This document shows positions 40,508 through 48,995 of a stretch of 64,000 bases of DNA, in pieces (positions within the stretch are counted from its first letter, which is position 1; each line of letters begins with the position of its first letter). The notes under the pieces are model-generated. The model made no database searches and was not told the DNA's origin. It saw nothing but the letters and a program-made list of their open reading frames with translations. The translations under genes and the position numbers were made by a program. Source of the stretch: Glaciimonas immobilis (GTDB taxonomy: Bacteria; Pseudomonadota; Gammaproteobacteria; Burkholderiales; Burkholderiaceae_D); NCBI RefSeq assembly GCF_011947285.1, contig NZ_JAAOZT010000003.1, positions 124,001-188,000 of the forward strand, written 5' to 3'.

Positions 40508-41025
40508 GCCAGACCTCGCAATTAGGAGGGCAATCAACAGAGATGTAGTAATTGCCCACAAATCACGGGGCAAGCACGTGCCAAATAAGTAGCCTGCACC
40601 CAGCAACGGGGCAGTAGTAGGTCAGTCACGTTTAGCCTGCGACCATAATGGTGCAAAAACCCATTTAAGGTCGTCGGCCACCCTAACTTTCGGTACCCCA
40701 TTCTTTTCTATCGTAGAGAGAAGCTTCACACCGTACCGACTCACTGCAGAAACTTTACATTAAAAGTTTATGCTCAATTTTACGTTAACGCATGGCCACT
40801 GAAGGCCTGTAACACACTAGAACGCGTTATAACGGTCACCACACGACCGAGCGGACATACGCGTGGTGCATTGTTTCGGCAGCGGATAAAGGCAGTAACG
40901 CAGCAAATTTGCCGCCCCTGAGCCGCCCTATCTATCAATTCACGCAGGTGATCGCTTAAACCCCAAAGTCGACCATAAAAACCTACCATCCAGCGCTCGC
41001 TTTAGCGCCTCTGGTACCTGCCGCC
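40508..41025. other. Gene-free 518-bp stretch between bfr and yggT
   Basis: I see no credible gene. A hairpin near 40838-40866 (CCACaCGaCC with GCGTGG-type arms) and several short palindromes occur. A 69-codon minus-strand frame here has no ribosome-binding site and a Cys/Arg-rich, non-protein-like composition. I could not match the stretch to 6S RNA, SRP RNA or another known RNA. Confidence 0.4.
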
Positions 41026-41565
41026 CTATAGCGCCCCGATTAACGAGATCAAAAGCTGATGCACTACACGCAACAAAATCAAAGCAACCAGGGGGGACAG
41101 ATCAACACTGCCCAGCAAAGGAATGATCCGTCTCAACGGATCGAGAATAGGCGCATTTAAGGTACGCACAAAAGGCGCCAGCGGTGCTTGCGGATTTACC
41201 CAACTAAAAATGGCTTCGATAATCAGCAATCCGATCAGACCATAAAAAACCCATTGAAGAAACAACAGTGCAGCCATCACCAATAAGAGCGACGCACTGA
41301 ACACTGAAGCAACCGCAAGTTGAAGCGCTACGCAGACACCCGCCACCACCAGCGCACCAACAAAACTGGCCCAATCATAACCACTAGCGCCCGGCAACAT
41401 TTTACGCAGGGGCAGCACCATCCAGTTGGAAACGGTAAAAACGAATTGGGCAACTTGTGGGGGAGGACGTACGCGGACGACTTGTATCCAGAAGCGCAGT
41501 AACAGCACGCCGCCTAAAACACTACCGGCAGTTTCGATAATCAATGAAAAAATATTCTGTAGCAC
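41026..41565 (-). CDS. yggT: YggT family membrane protein
   Basis: A 179-residue protein with four to five membrane helices and two YggT repeats, each containing WVNPQAPLAPF- or YDWASF-like segments and a PIL.PLRRIIP motif before a helix. I chose the GTG at 41565 (fMet-LQNIFSLIIETAG) because GAGAG lies just upstream and the family begins here. A TTG at 41610 is rejected. The family is implicated in osmotic tolerance and cell division but is not well defined. Confidence 0.9.
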   Translation of the reverse strand: MLQNIFSLIIETAGSVLGGVLLLRFWIQVVRVRPPPQVAQFVFTVSNWMVLPLRKMLPGASGYDWASFVGALVVAGVCVALQLAVASVFSASLLLVMAALLFLQWVFYGLIGLLIIEAIFSWVNPQAPLAPFVRTLNAPILDPLRRIIPLLGSVDLSPLVALILLRVVHQLLISLIGAL

Positions 41566-41760
41566 GAGGTTCTCTCTTTCCAGATGAAGCGCGACTGCCA
41601 ATCGCCTCAAGTCAATTCGGTGTAACTACTTTGAACGCGACAAACATTATTACCGGGTATATCTAATCTTAGGATGGTACTTGAAAAATCCATTGCTCTA
41701 CGGAATGGCGCGCAAATAACTGCATAGCCAAGGCACAGCAACGCTCAGGCCGCAACAAGA

Positions 41761-41796
41761 AAAAACCCGCTGATAGCACGAAGCCATACAGCGGGT
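41761..41796 (-). terminator. Rho-independent terminator of the histone-like gene
   Basis: On the minus strand CCCGCTG pairs with CAGCGGG around a partly paired loop, followed by TTTTTT. It lies about 45 nt past the stop of the Lys/Ala-rich gene. Confidence 0.85.
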
Positions 41797-41839
41797 AGTG
41801 CGCCTAAAACTAACCAGGCTCTCTCTAACACCCGAACAA

Positions 41840-42655
41840 TTACGGACGGGTGCCAGTAGGAAACGGCCATGCCGCAGCAGGACTAAGCATAGTCTGTGCT
41901 GCATCTGGCGCTGGCTTAGCCGCTGCTTTTTTTGCTGCTGGCTTCTTTCCGGCTGGTTTAGCTGCCGCTTTGGCCGCTGGCTTAGCGGCTGGTTTTGCTG
42001 CTGCTTTAGGTACTGGCTTGGCTGCCGGTTTGGCTGTGGATTTAGCTTTAGCCGCAGGTTTAGCCGCTTTGGCTGGCTTAGCCGCAGGTTTAGCAGGTTT
42101 AGCCGCTTTAGCTGCAGGTTTAGCCGCTGGCTTCGCTGCTTTGGCTGCAGGTTTCGCTGCCGCTTTAGCCGCTGGCTTCGCTGCTTTGGCCGCAGGTTTC
42201 GCTGCCGCTTTAGCCGCTGGCTTCGCTGCTTTGGCTGCAGGTTTCGCTGCCGCTTTTGCCGCTGGCTTCGCTGCTTTGGCTGCAGGTTTCGCTGCCGCTT
42301 TTGCCGCTGGCTTCGCTGCTTTGGCCGCAGGTTTCGCTGCCGCTTTTGCCGCTGGCTTCGTTGCCTTAGCTACAGGCTTGGCTGCTTTAGCCGCAGGTTT
42401 TGCTGCCGCTTTTGCGGCTGGCTTAGCTGCTTTAGCTACTGGCTTGGCTGCTTTAGCAACCGGCTTTGCTGCGGCTTTAGCGACCGGCTTCTTGGCTGCA
42501 GGTTTCACTGCTGCTTTAGCTACCGGTTTTGCTGCTGCTTTGGCTGCCGGCTTTTTAGCGGCTACGGGTTTTTTCGCTGCTACTGGCTTTGCGGCCGGAG
42601 CGGCTTTCTTCACAACGGGTTTCTTCGCTGCGGATTTTTTTGTTGCTGTTGCCAT
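41840..42655 (-). CDS. Histone H1-like Lys/Ala/Pro-repeat protein (AlgP-like)
   Basis: A 271-residue, extremely basic protein almost wholly made of KPAAK, KPVAK and KPAAKAA units, starting MATATKKSAAKK. It resembles the C-terminal tail of eukaryotic histone H1 and bacterial proteins such as AlgP. These bind DNA and are thought to affect compaction or gene regulation. AAGGAG lies 8 nt upstream of the ATG. The last 20 residues are not repetitive. Five exact-length 45-bp units at 42126-42350 suggest the length varies by slippage or recombination. Confidence 0.9.
   Translation of the reverse strand: MATATKKSAAKKPVVKKAAPAAKPVAAKKPVAAKKPAAKAAAKPVAKAAVKPAAKKPVAKAAAKPVAKAAKPVAKAAKPAAKAAAKPAAKAAKPVAKATKPAAKAAAKPAAKAAKPAAKAAAKPAAKAAKPAAKAAAKPAAKAAKPAAKAAAKPAAKAAKPAAKAAAKPAAKAAKPAAKPAAKAAKPAKPAAKPAKAAKPAAKAKSTAKPAAKPVPKAAAKPAAKPAAKAAAKPAGKKPAAKKAAAKPAPDAAQTMLSPAAAWPFPTGTRP
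42126..42350. repeat. Five 45-bp tandem units inside the histone-like gene
   Basis: Units start at 42126, 42171, 42216, 42261 and 42306 and differ at only a few silent positions. Each encodes KPAAKAAAKPAAKAA on the minus strand. The length of 45 bp keeps the frame, so copy-number change would alter protein length without breaking it. Confidence 0.9.
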
Positions 42656-42981
42656 TTTGTTTCTCCTTCACGTGATGGAAAAAATCAAGCTCTAAGTTGG
42701 AAACCCGACGGCCCATCGCGATGGTCCGGCGGATTATTCATCGGCGCAATCAAGTCTCTGCTTGCGCTAATGAATTCGGCACCAGCTGAACTGCTCCATC
42801 CCCTCATTGATGCAGCACTTCAGCCATAGTCGGCCAGGGACATATTCCGCAATCAATGATCGGGTGGAACATATCGTCGCAACGCCTTACGGCTGCGAAC
42901 CTAGCCAAAAAACGCCAGCAATTACGCCAGCGCAGGAATTCGTTTAATTCTTTTATAAAAAAGCTTTCGGAATTTCCAAAG

Positions 42982-43019
42982 AAAAAGCCGCCATTCCCGA
43001 TTTAGTCGGGATGAGCGGC
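42982..43019 (-). terminator. Rho-independent terminator of the nrdA-nrdB transcript
   Basis: On the minus strand GCCGC-CATCCCGAC pairs with TCGGGAATG-GCGGC and runs into TTTTT. It stands 137 nt after the nrdB stop. Between it and 42656 there is no gene. That stretch carries the upstream region of the histone-like gene. Confidence 0.88.
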
Positions 43020-43156
43020 GACGACAGATAAGATCTTTGCGGTCTTTGACTGTTCATTTATTTGAATTGCTACCTTTGGTTATGCAGCGTTTTTTATATA
43101 CTGATCGCTGCATCTTTCCGTCCACCTCATAATTCTTGTCGGAGATTCCAGACCCG

Positions 43157-44263
43157 CTATTCCCAGTTCAGAGCACCGCCGGTTTGATACTCGATGACCC
43201 GTGTCTCAAAAAAGTTGCGCTCTTTTTTCAGATCGATCATTTCGCTCATCCAGGGGAAGGGATTTTCTTCCTGAGGGAACATTGGGTCTAATCCGATTTG
43301 CTGCGCGCGGCGATTAGCGATGAACCGCAAATAACCTTTGAACATTGGCGCATTCAAACCGAGCACTCCACGCGGCATTGTATCCTCTGCGTAGCGATAT
43401 TCCAACTCTACTGCGCTTAAAAACAACGATTTAATTTCGTCGCGGAATTCGGAGGTCCACAAATGCGGATTTTCCATCTTGATTGTGTTGATTAAATCGA
43501 TACCGAAGTTACAGTGCATTGATTCATCACGCAAAATATATTGATACTGCTCTGCTGCGCCCATCATTTTATTTTGACGGCCTAGCGCCAGAATCTGGGT
43601 GAATCCAACATAGAAGAAAAGACCTTCCATGATGCAGGCAAACACAATTAATGAGCGCAATAATTTCTGATCGTTCTCGGTGGTGCCGGTCTTGAATTCA
43701 GGGTCAGTCAACGTATTAATAAACGGAATCAGAAACTCATCCTTGTCGCGTATCGATTTGACTTCGTGATAAGCGTTAAAAATTTCTGCTTCGTCCAAGC
43801 CTAGCGATTCGACGATGTACTGATAAGCGTGTGTATGTATCGCTTCTTCGAATGCCTGACGCAACAAATACTGGCGGCATTCTGGCGCAGTGATGTGGCG
43901 ATAAGTACCAAGTACGATATTGTTGGCGGCCAGCGAATCGGCAGTAACGAAAAAGCCCAGATTGCGTTTGACCAGACGACGCTCGTCATCGGTCAAGCCG
44001 TTTGGACTCTTCCATAATTCGATATCGCGCTGCATGTTGATTTCTTGCGGCATCCAGTGATTAGCACAACCGGCCAAATACTTGTCCCACGCCCATTTAT
44101 ACTTAAACGGGACCAACTGATTGACGTCGGTGTGACCATTAATAATGCGTTTGTCCGCAGCGTTCACCCGATGTGTCGTATCCACGGCAGCCTCTGTCGG
44201 CTGCACCGGTGGCATCACACGCGAGGCGGGTGTTGAACTGGTTTGTTCATCCCAAGAGAGCAT
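43157..44263 (-). CDS. nrdB: Ribonucleotide reductase class Ia, beta subunit
   Basis: NrdB holds the diiron-tyrosyl radical cofactor used by NrdA. The 368-residue product has the iron ligands in [34 protein letters not shown] and [16 protein letters not shown], and a C-terminus (TGGALNWE) that docks to NrdA. AAGGAAG precedes the ATG. It follows nrdA by 170 bp in the same direction. Confidence 0.97.
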   Translation of the reverse strand: MLSWDEQTSSTPASRVMPPVQPTEAAVDTTHRVNAADKRIINGHTDVNQLVPFKYKWAWDKYLAGCANHWMPQEINMQRDIELWKSPNGLTDDERRLVKRNLGFFVTADSLAANNIVLGTYRHITAPECRQYLLRQAFEEAIHTHAYQYIVESLGLDEAEIFNAYHEVKSIRDKDEFLIPFINTLTDPEFKTGTTENDQKLLRSLIVFACIMEGLFFYVGFTQILALGRQNKMMGAAEQYQYILRDESMHCNFGIDLINTIKMENPHLWTSEFRDEIKSLFLSAVELEYRYAEDTMPRGVLGLNAPMFKGYLRFIANRRAQQIGLDPMFPQEENPFPWMSEMIDLKKERNFFETRVIEYQTGGALNWE

Positions 44264-44412
44264 ATTTCTTCCTTCACTTTATTTTATGATTAGCGTGCGT
44301 GGTTTTAGTTCAGCCAACGCAACATATCGTGTCTAAAACTGTTATGACCGGCACGTCCGTGGACTGTCCGCACGTGCCTTAATACCTGATTAGTGTCAGC
44401 TTACCGGGAATT

Positions 44413-44445
44413 TACCGGCAGCTTATTGGCAGCTTATTGGCAGCT
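44413..44445. repeat. 11-bp tandem repeat across the nrdA stop codon
   Basis: Three units, TACCGGCAGCT then TATTGGCAGCT twice, run from the nrdA-nrdB gap into the last codons of nrdA. The unit inside the gene encodes the end of the C-terminal Cys-containing tail (ESCQ) and part of the stop. The other two are copies beyond the stop. Confidence 0.75.
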
Positions 44446-47403
44446 TTCGCACTCTTCAAAACCGGCATCGCCCGGACGCATTGTGCACGCAGGACCATCC
44501 AGTTCCAGTTCGTCCGAGACAACCGGCTTCGCTGCGTAATTTGCCATCGCACCGCCACTTGCAGCCCCATCGACCGACACTGCATTCAACGCACCGGTTT
44601 TGGTGGTCGATTTTTCGGTGTGGGTAGCGCCGATTGTGCGCAGATAATACGTGGTTTTCAGGCCGCGCAACCATGCCAGTTTGTAAGTCTCGTCGAGTTT
44701 TTTGCCCGATGCACCGGCCATATAAATGTTTAGTGACTGCGCCTGATCAATCCATTTCTGACGACGCGATGCAGCTTCTACTAGCCATGAGGGCTCGACT
44801 TCGAACGCAGTGGCGTAAATAGCGCGCAAATCTTGCGGAATACGATCAATTTTGGCCAGGCTACCATCAAAATACTTCAGGTCCGAGATCATGACTTCAT
44901 CCCACAAGTTACGGGCCTTCAGGTCACGAACCAGGTATGCGTTGATTTCAGTGAACTCGCCGGACAGGTTCGACTTTACATACAGGTTTTGATAGGTCGG
45001 TTCGATACACGCCGATACGCCAATGATGTTCGAAATGGTGGCGGTCGGTGCGATCGCTACACAGTTCGAATTACGCATGCCGAATTCTTTGATGCGGGCA
45101 CGTAGTGGCGTCCAGTCCAAAGTCTCGGACATATCCGTTTCGAGATAGCCGCCACGCTCTTCAGCCAGCAACTTCAGCGAATCCTGCGGAAGAATGCCAC
45201 GGTCCCACAACGATCCGCGGAATGAGCTATAACGACCGCGCTCTTCTGCCAAAACAGTCGAGGCCCAGTATGCGTTGTAGCACACGAGTTCCATCGAGCG
45301 ATCAGCAAATTCAACTGCTTCTTGCGATGCATAAGGAATCCGCATCATGTGCAGGCAATCCTGAAAACCCATGATGCCCAGACCGACCGGACGGTGACGC
45401 AAATTAGAATCACGCGCCTTCTTCACTGCGTAGTAGTTAATATCAATCACATTGTCTAGCATCCGCATGGCAGTGCTAATGGTTTTTTGCAATTTGGCTG
45501 AATCAAGCCTGCCGTCTTTCATGTGCGCTGGCAAATTGACCGAGCCCAGATTGCAGACAGCGATTTCAGTTTCGTTGGTGTTCAACGTGATTTCGGTACA
45601 TAGGTTGGAGCTATGGACCATGCCGACATGTTGCTGTGGCGAACGAATATTGCAAGGGTCCTTGAACGTGATCCATGGATGACCGGTCTCGAACAGCATC
45701 GATAGCATCTTGCGCCATAGATCCAGTGCGTGCAACTTCTTGGTGGTGCGCAGTTCACCGCGCGCGGCCTTGGCTTCATAACCCAGATAAGCGGTTTCGA
45801 ACGCTTTGCCGACTTTGTCATGCAAGTCCGGCGCATCACTTGGCGAGAATAATGTCCACTCGCCTTTTTCCATCACGCGCTTCATGAACAGATCAGGAAT
45901 CCAGTTAGCCGTGTTCATGTCATGCGTACGGCGACGGTCATCGCCGGTATTTTTGCGCAGGTCGAGGAATTCCTCGATGTCCATGTGCCAGGTTTCCAGA
46001 TAGGCGCAGACCGCACCTTTGCGTTTACCGCCTTGATTGACAGCAACGGCAGTGTCGTTCACCACTTTCAGGAACGGCACCACACCTTGCGATTTACCGT
46101 TAGTGCCTTTAATGTGCGCGCCGAGGGAGCGCACTGGCGTCCAGTCGTTGCCCAGACCGCCAGCGTATTTCGCCAGCAAAGCGTTTTCTTTGATCGCGTC
46201 GTAGATGCCTTCAAGATCATCCGACACGGTCGTCAGATAGCATGATGACAGTTGTGAGCGCAGCGTCCCGGAATTGAACAGGGTTGGCGTGGAGCTCATG
46301 AAATCAAAGCTGGACAGCAGATTGTAGAACTCGATCGCGCGTTCTTCACGGTTGATTTCGTTCAGTGACAAACCCATCGCCACGCGCATGTAAAACGCTT
46401 GCGGCATTTCAATACGGACATCCTGGATGTGCAGGAAATAACGGTCATACAGCGTTTGCAATCCAATGTAGGCAAATTGCAGATCGCGTTCCGGTTGTAG
46501 TGCGTCGGCCAGCTTCTTCAGGTCAAACTGCGCCAACTTGCTGTCTAACAGGTCAGCCTCAATCCCTTTTTTAATATACTTTGGGAAATAATCAAGGTAC
46601 TGCGCTGGCGCATCCGCTTGCGTGACTTCTTTACCGAAAACTTCTTTACGGATCGTGTGCATCAGCAAACGCGCAGTAACAGTACTGTAAGCAGGATCTT
46701 TTTCCATCAAAGCGCGTGCTGCCAGAATCGCTGACTTGTGCAGCTCTTCAACTGGTACGCCGTCATACAGGTTTTTGACGGCTTCGTGCAGAATCGCTTC
46801 GGCGTCGACGTGCTTTTCCAGACCGATGCAAGCGGCCGAAATCAAATCGCGCACTTGACCCATGTCGAGGACGCGACGCTGACCGTCTTCTGTTACATAT
46901 AGCTCGGTTGACGGGGCGACTGCGCTAGTGGTCTGCAATTGCGCACGCTCTTCCATGCGCTTTGCACGATACAGCACGTAGGCGCGGGCGACGTCGTGCT
47001 CGCCCGAACGCATTAGGGACAATTCAACCTGGTCCTGAATGTCTTCAATGTGAAAAGTGCCGCCGGTTGGCTGACGACGTACCAGCGCGTTGACGACGTT
47101 GAGCGTCAGTTGCTCTACCAACTCGCGCACGCGGGCCGAAGCGGCGCCTTGACCGCCATTGACCGCGAGAAAAGCCTTGGTGACCGCGATCGAAATTTTG
47201 GATGGTTCAAAGCCGACTACGGAACCGTTACGGCGGATGATGCGGTAATCGCCAAAGCTGACCGGCGCATGCGTGGGAGCTGCGCTTTTACCAGACTGCG
47301 ACGACGCGCCACCGAATTCGGACGAAGATTTAACGGAAATTTCTTGAGTAGATTGCACTGAGCCTCCCGAGCTGAGTTTGATAGACGCGTGGATTGCGCC
47401 CAT
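44434..47403 (-). CDS. nrdA: Ribonucleotide reductase class Ia, alpha subunit
   Basis: NrdA reduces ribonucleoside diphosphates to deoxynucleotides. The 989-residue product is longer than E. coli NrdA. It has an N-terminal Ser/Gly-rich stretch (about residues 1-45), an ATP-cone (about 50-145, IIRRNGSVVGFEPSKISIAV), the catalytic core with SSCYLTTV and NLCTEITLNT cysteine regions, MLDNVIDINYY, and a C-terminal redox pair in FEECESCQ. A pair of NrdR boxes lies about 640 bp upstream, implying a long leader. Confidence 0.97.
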   Translation of the reverse strand: MGAIHASIKLSSGGSVQSTQEISVKSSSEFGGASSQSGKSAAPTHAPVSFGDYRIIRRNGSVVGFEPSKISIAVTKAFLAVNGGQGAASARVRELVEQLTLNVVNALVRRQPTGGTFHIEDIQDQVELSLMRSGEHDVARAYVLYRAKRMEERAQLQTTSAVAPSTELYVTEDGQRRVLDMGQVRDLISAACIGLEKHVDAEAILHEAVKNLYDGVPVEELHKSAILAARALMEKDPAYSTVTARLLMHTIRKEVFGKEVTQADAPAQYLDYFPKYIKKGIEADLLDSKLAQFDLKKLADALQPERDLQFAYIGLQTLYDRYFLHIQDVRIEMPQAFYMRVAMGLSLNEINREERAIEFYNLLSSFDFMSSTPTLFNSGTLRSQLSSCYLTTVSDDLEGIYDAIKENALLAKYAGGLGNDWTPVRSLGAHIKGTNGKSQGVVPFLKVVNDTAVAVNQGGKRKGAVCAYLETWHMDIEEFLDLRKNTGDDRRRTHDMNTANWIPDLFMKRVMEKGEWTLFSPSDAPDLHDKVGKAFETAYLGYEAKAARGELRTTKKLHALDLWRKMLSMLFETGHPWITFKDPCNIRSPQQHVGMVHSSNLCTEITLNTNETEIAVCNLGSVNLPAHMKDGRLDSAKLQKTISTAMRMLDNVIDINYYAVKKARDSNLRHRPVGLGIMGFQDCLHMMRIPYASQEAVEFADRSMELVCYNAYWASTVLAEERGRYSSFRGSLWDRGILPQDSLKLLAEERGGYLETDMSETLDWTPLRARIKEFGMRNSNCVAIAPTATISNIIGVSACIEPTYQNLYVKSNLSGEFTEINAYLVRDLKARNLWDEVMISDLKYFDGSLAKIDRIPQDLRAIYATAFEVEPSWLVEAASRRQKWIDQAQSLNIYMAGASGKKLDETYKLAWLRGLKTTYYLRTIGATHTEKSTTKTGALNAVSVDGAASGGAMANYAAKPVVSDELELDGPACTMRPGDAGFEECESCQ

Positions 47404-48041
47404 CGTTGTTAACTAATAATAAAAAACCGCAGAAATCCGGTTCTCTGAATACCAAATACTATTGCCGCCGCTGTCAACGACCTTACAAGCCAGCAGAAAA
47501 CCGCGGTTCGCTGCAGAGGTGATACAGATAGCAAAGACTGCATAGGCCGCAACGCAGACAGAACCCAAGGTCTATCTTGACGCTTACGTCAAACTTGATC
47601 AATTCAAGCGAGGGGGCTGCATCGGGCCCATCCAACATGTGTACCAAAATCTTCTTACCTGGCACCTGTTTACGATCTCACTGCACGGGCTTGATTGGAT
47701 GCTAGCTGGTACTGAAATCCTCATGGTCTCAAGACCACTCCGGTTTCTCCGCGCCACTTATCACCAATTGACGCCCGCTCGTTACAGATATTGAACGGGT
47801 ACTTAATAAGACATGTAGATAACGAAAATAGGACAAGTAGATCAGACACCCGAAACAGCTAAAAGACTTTTTTCTGAATTTACTGCACGTGGTAGATACT
47901 GCCGCCAACATTTGGTACGCAATGCGCACGCTCCTCGCGGGCTGAAGCCCCTCGTGGTTGCTGCGGTTTGCGCGTCTGGTCTTCACGAACGCGGGCTACG
48001 GCGCAGAAAGAAGTTGGTGGATAAGTTGCGCTTCACCAAAA
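47404..48041 (-). other. Long nrdA leader without a recognisable gene
   Basis: About 640 bp lie between nrdA and the NrdR boxes. Two minus-strand frames of 60 and 85 codons here lack ribosome-binding sites and look unlike proteins. Small hairpins occur (for example TGGTCT with AGACCA near 47725). The region may be a structured leader or may hold a closer promoter I did not recognise. Confidence 0.4.
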
Positions 48042-48089
48042 ACACTACATATAGTCTTTTGTATCGTTGTTTGCACTAATTGTAGTACT
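48042..48089 (-). promoter_or_regulatory. Pair of NrdR boxes upstream of nrdA
   Basis: ACACTACATATAGTCTT (48042-48058) and GCACTAATTGTAGTACT (48073-48089) both resemble the NrdR consensus (ACACWATATATWGTGT). Their starts are 31 bp apart, the usual three-helical-turn spacing of NrdR box pairs. NrdR represses ribonucleotide reductase genes when dATP is plentiful. nrdA is the obvious target, although it is about 640 bp away. ampD ends 80 bp to the right and reads toward the boxes. Confidence 0.72.
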
Positions 48090-48170
48090 TGGGCCAAGGA
48101 GATGCAATGTTTAACCGCCCCGATTGATAGAATCTTTTTTTGAAGAAAAGTCAAAATAGGGTTGACTTTT

Positions 48171-48902
48171 CTAACCCTCAATCGGGAAGCCAAGCCGAGG
48201 GGTGGTAAGCACTTGCGCTCGGCGATCCACCACGGCCTGCTGGTATTGTACCCAGTCAAAAAATGGCCCAGGATCGGTTTTTCGGCCGGGGGCAATATCG
48301 CTATGTCCGCACACCGCAGTGAGACCATGGCGCTTTAGCAATGCATGGGTCAGCGCGTATAACGCGACATATTGCGGCGAAGTAAAGGGCTCATAATCGG
48401 TGCCTTCCAGTTCGATACCGATCGAAAAATCATTACACCGCTCACGCGCGCCAAATGATGACACGCCAGCGTGCCATGCCCGTTGCGTGGTCGCTACAAA
48501 CTGCACAACGCCGCCGTCTCTCCGAATCAGAAAGTGCGCCGACACCCTGAGGGGTCGCAGTTGCTCGAAATAGGGATCGGCGTCGTAATTCAGACGATTA
48601 CAAAATAAATCCGCAATAAAGGGCGTGTTGAATTTTCCGGGCGGCAAACTGATGTTGTGAATTACCAGTAATTCCACGCTGATGCCCTGGGGCCGTGGAT
48701 CACAATTGGGCGAGGGCTCATGGCGCACCTCCGGCACGTTTAGCAGCTCCGGCAAATCTGGCATATTTAACGTTGCAGGTATTCGCTGGCTCTGCGCAGT
48801 ACACCAACCGTCTTCACCGATCAGAAACGTCGGTGAACTGATTGGCGTGCTTGCAGTATGAGCAAGCGTTACCGGAACGGTCATTGTGACTTTATCCATC
48901 AT
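48171..48902 (-). CDS. ampD: 1,6-anhydro-N-acetylmuramoyl-L-alanine amidase AmpD
   Basis: AmpD cleaves anhydromuropeptides during cytoplasmic cell-wall recycling and so limits beta-lactamase induction. The 243-residue product has Amidase_2 motifs LLVIHNISLPPG (zinc His), AHFLIRRDGGVVQFV, AWHAGVSSF, SIGIELEGTDYEPF and GHSDIAPGRKTDPGPFFDW. An N-terminal extension of about 65 residues precedes the domain. The start could be any of three nearby ATGs within the first seven codons. Confidence 0.93.
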   Translation of the reverse strand: MMDKVTMTVPVTLAHTASTPISSPTFLIGEDGWCTAQSQRIPATLNMPDLPELLNVPEVRHEPSPNCDPRPQGISVELLVIHNISLPPGKFNTPFIADLFCNRLNYDADPYFEQLRPLRVSAHFLIRRDGGVVQFVATTQRAWHAGVSSFGARERCNDFSIGIELEGTDYEPFTSPQYVALYALTHALLKRHGLTAVCGHSDIAPGRKTDPGPFFDWVQYQQAVVDRRAQVLTTPRLGFPIEG

Positions 48903-48995
48903 TAAGACGCTAAATTATTCCTATTTATGACTGTTTGTTCCTGCTTATTCCTGTTTTTTTGCCTATAAATCCCGTATGGGCTTGCGCGTGCCTGC

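Noticed and set aside
40780-40989. A 69-codon minus-strand frame between bfr and yggT
   Set aside because: No ribosome-binding site and Cys/Arg-rich content. It might overlap an RNA gene, but I could not identify one.
42126-42350. Tandem units as a CRISPR array
   Set aside because: The units are contiguous, without spacers, and encode regular protein repeats.
41798-42829. Long plus-strand frames opposite the histone-like gene
   Set aside because: Their Phe/Arg/Trp/Cys-rich or Ala/Gly/Leu-rich translations are mirror images of the Lys/Ala repeats on the minus strand, which has the ribosome-binding site and terminator.
47483-47986. Minus-strand frames of 60 and 85 codons in the nrdA leader
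   Set aside because: No ribosome-binding sites, Cys/Arg/Ser-rich composition and no resemblance to known proteins.
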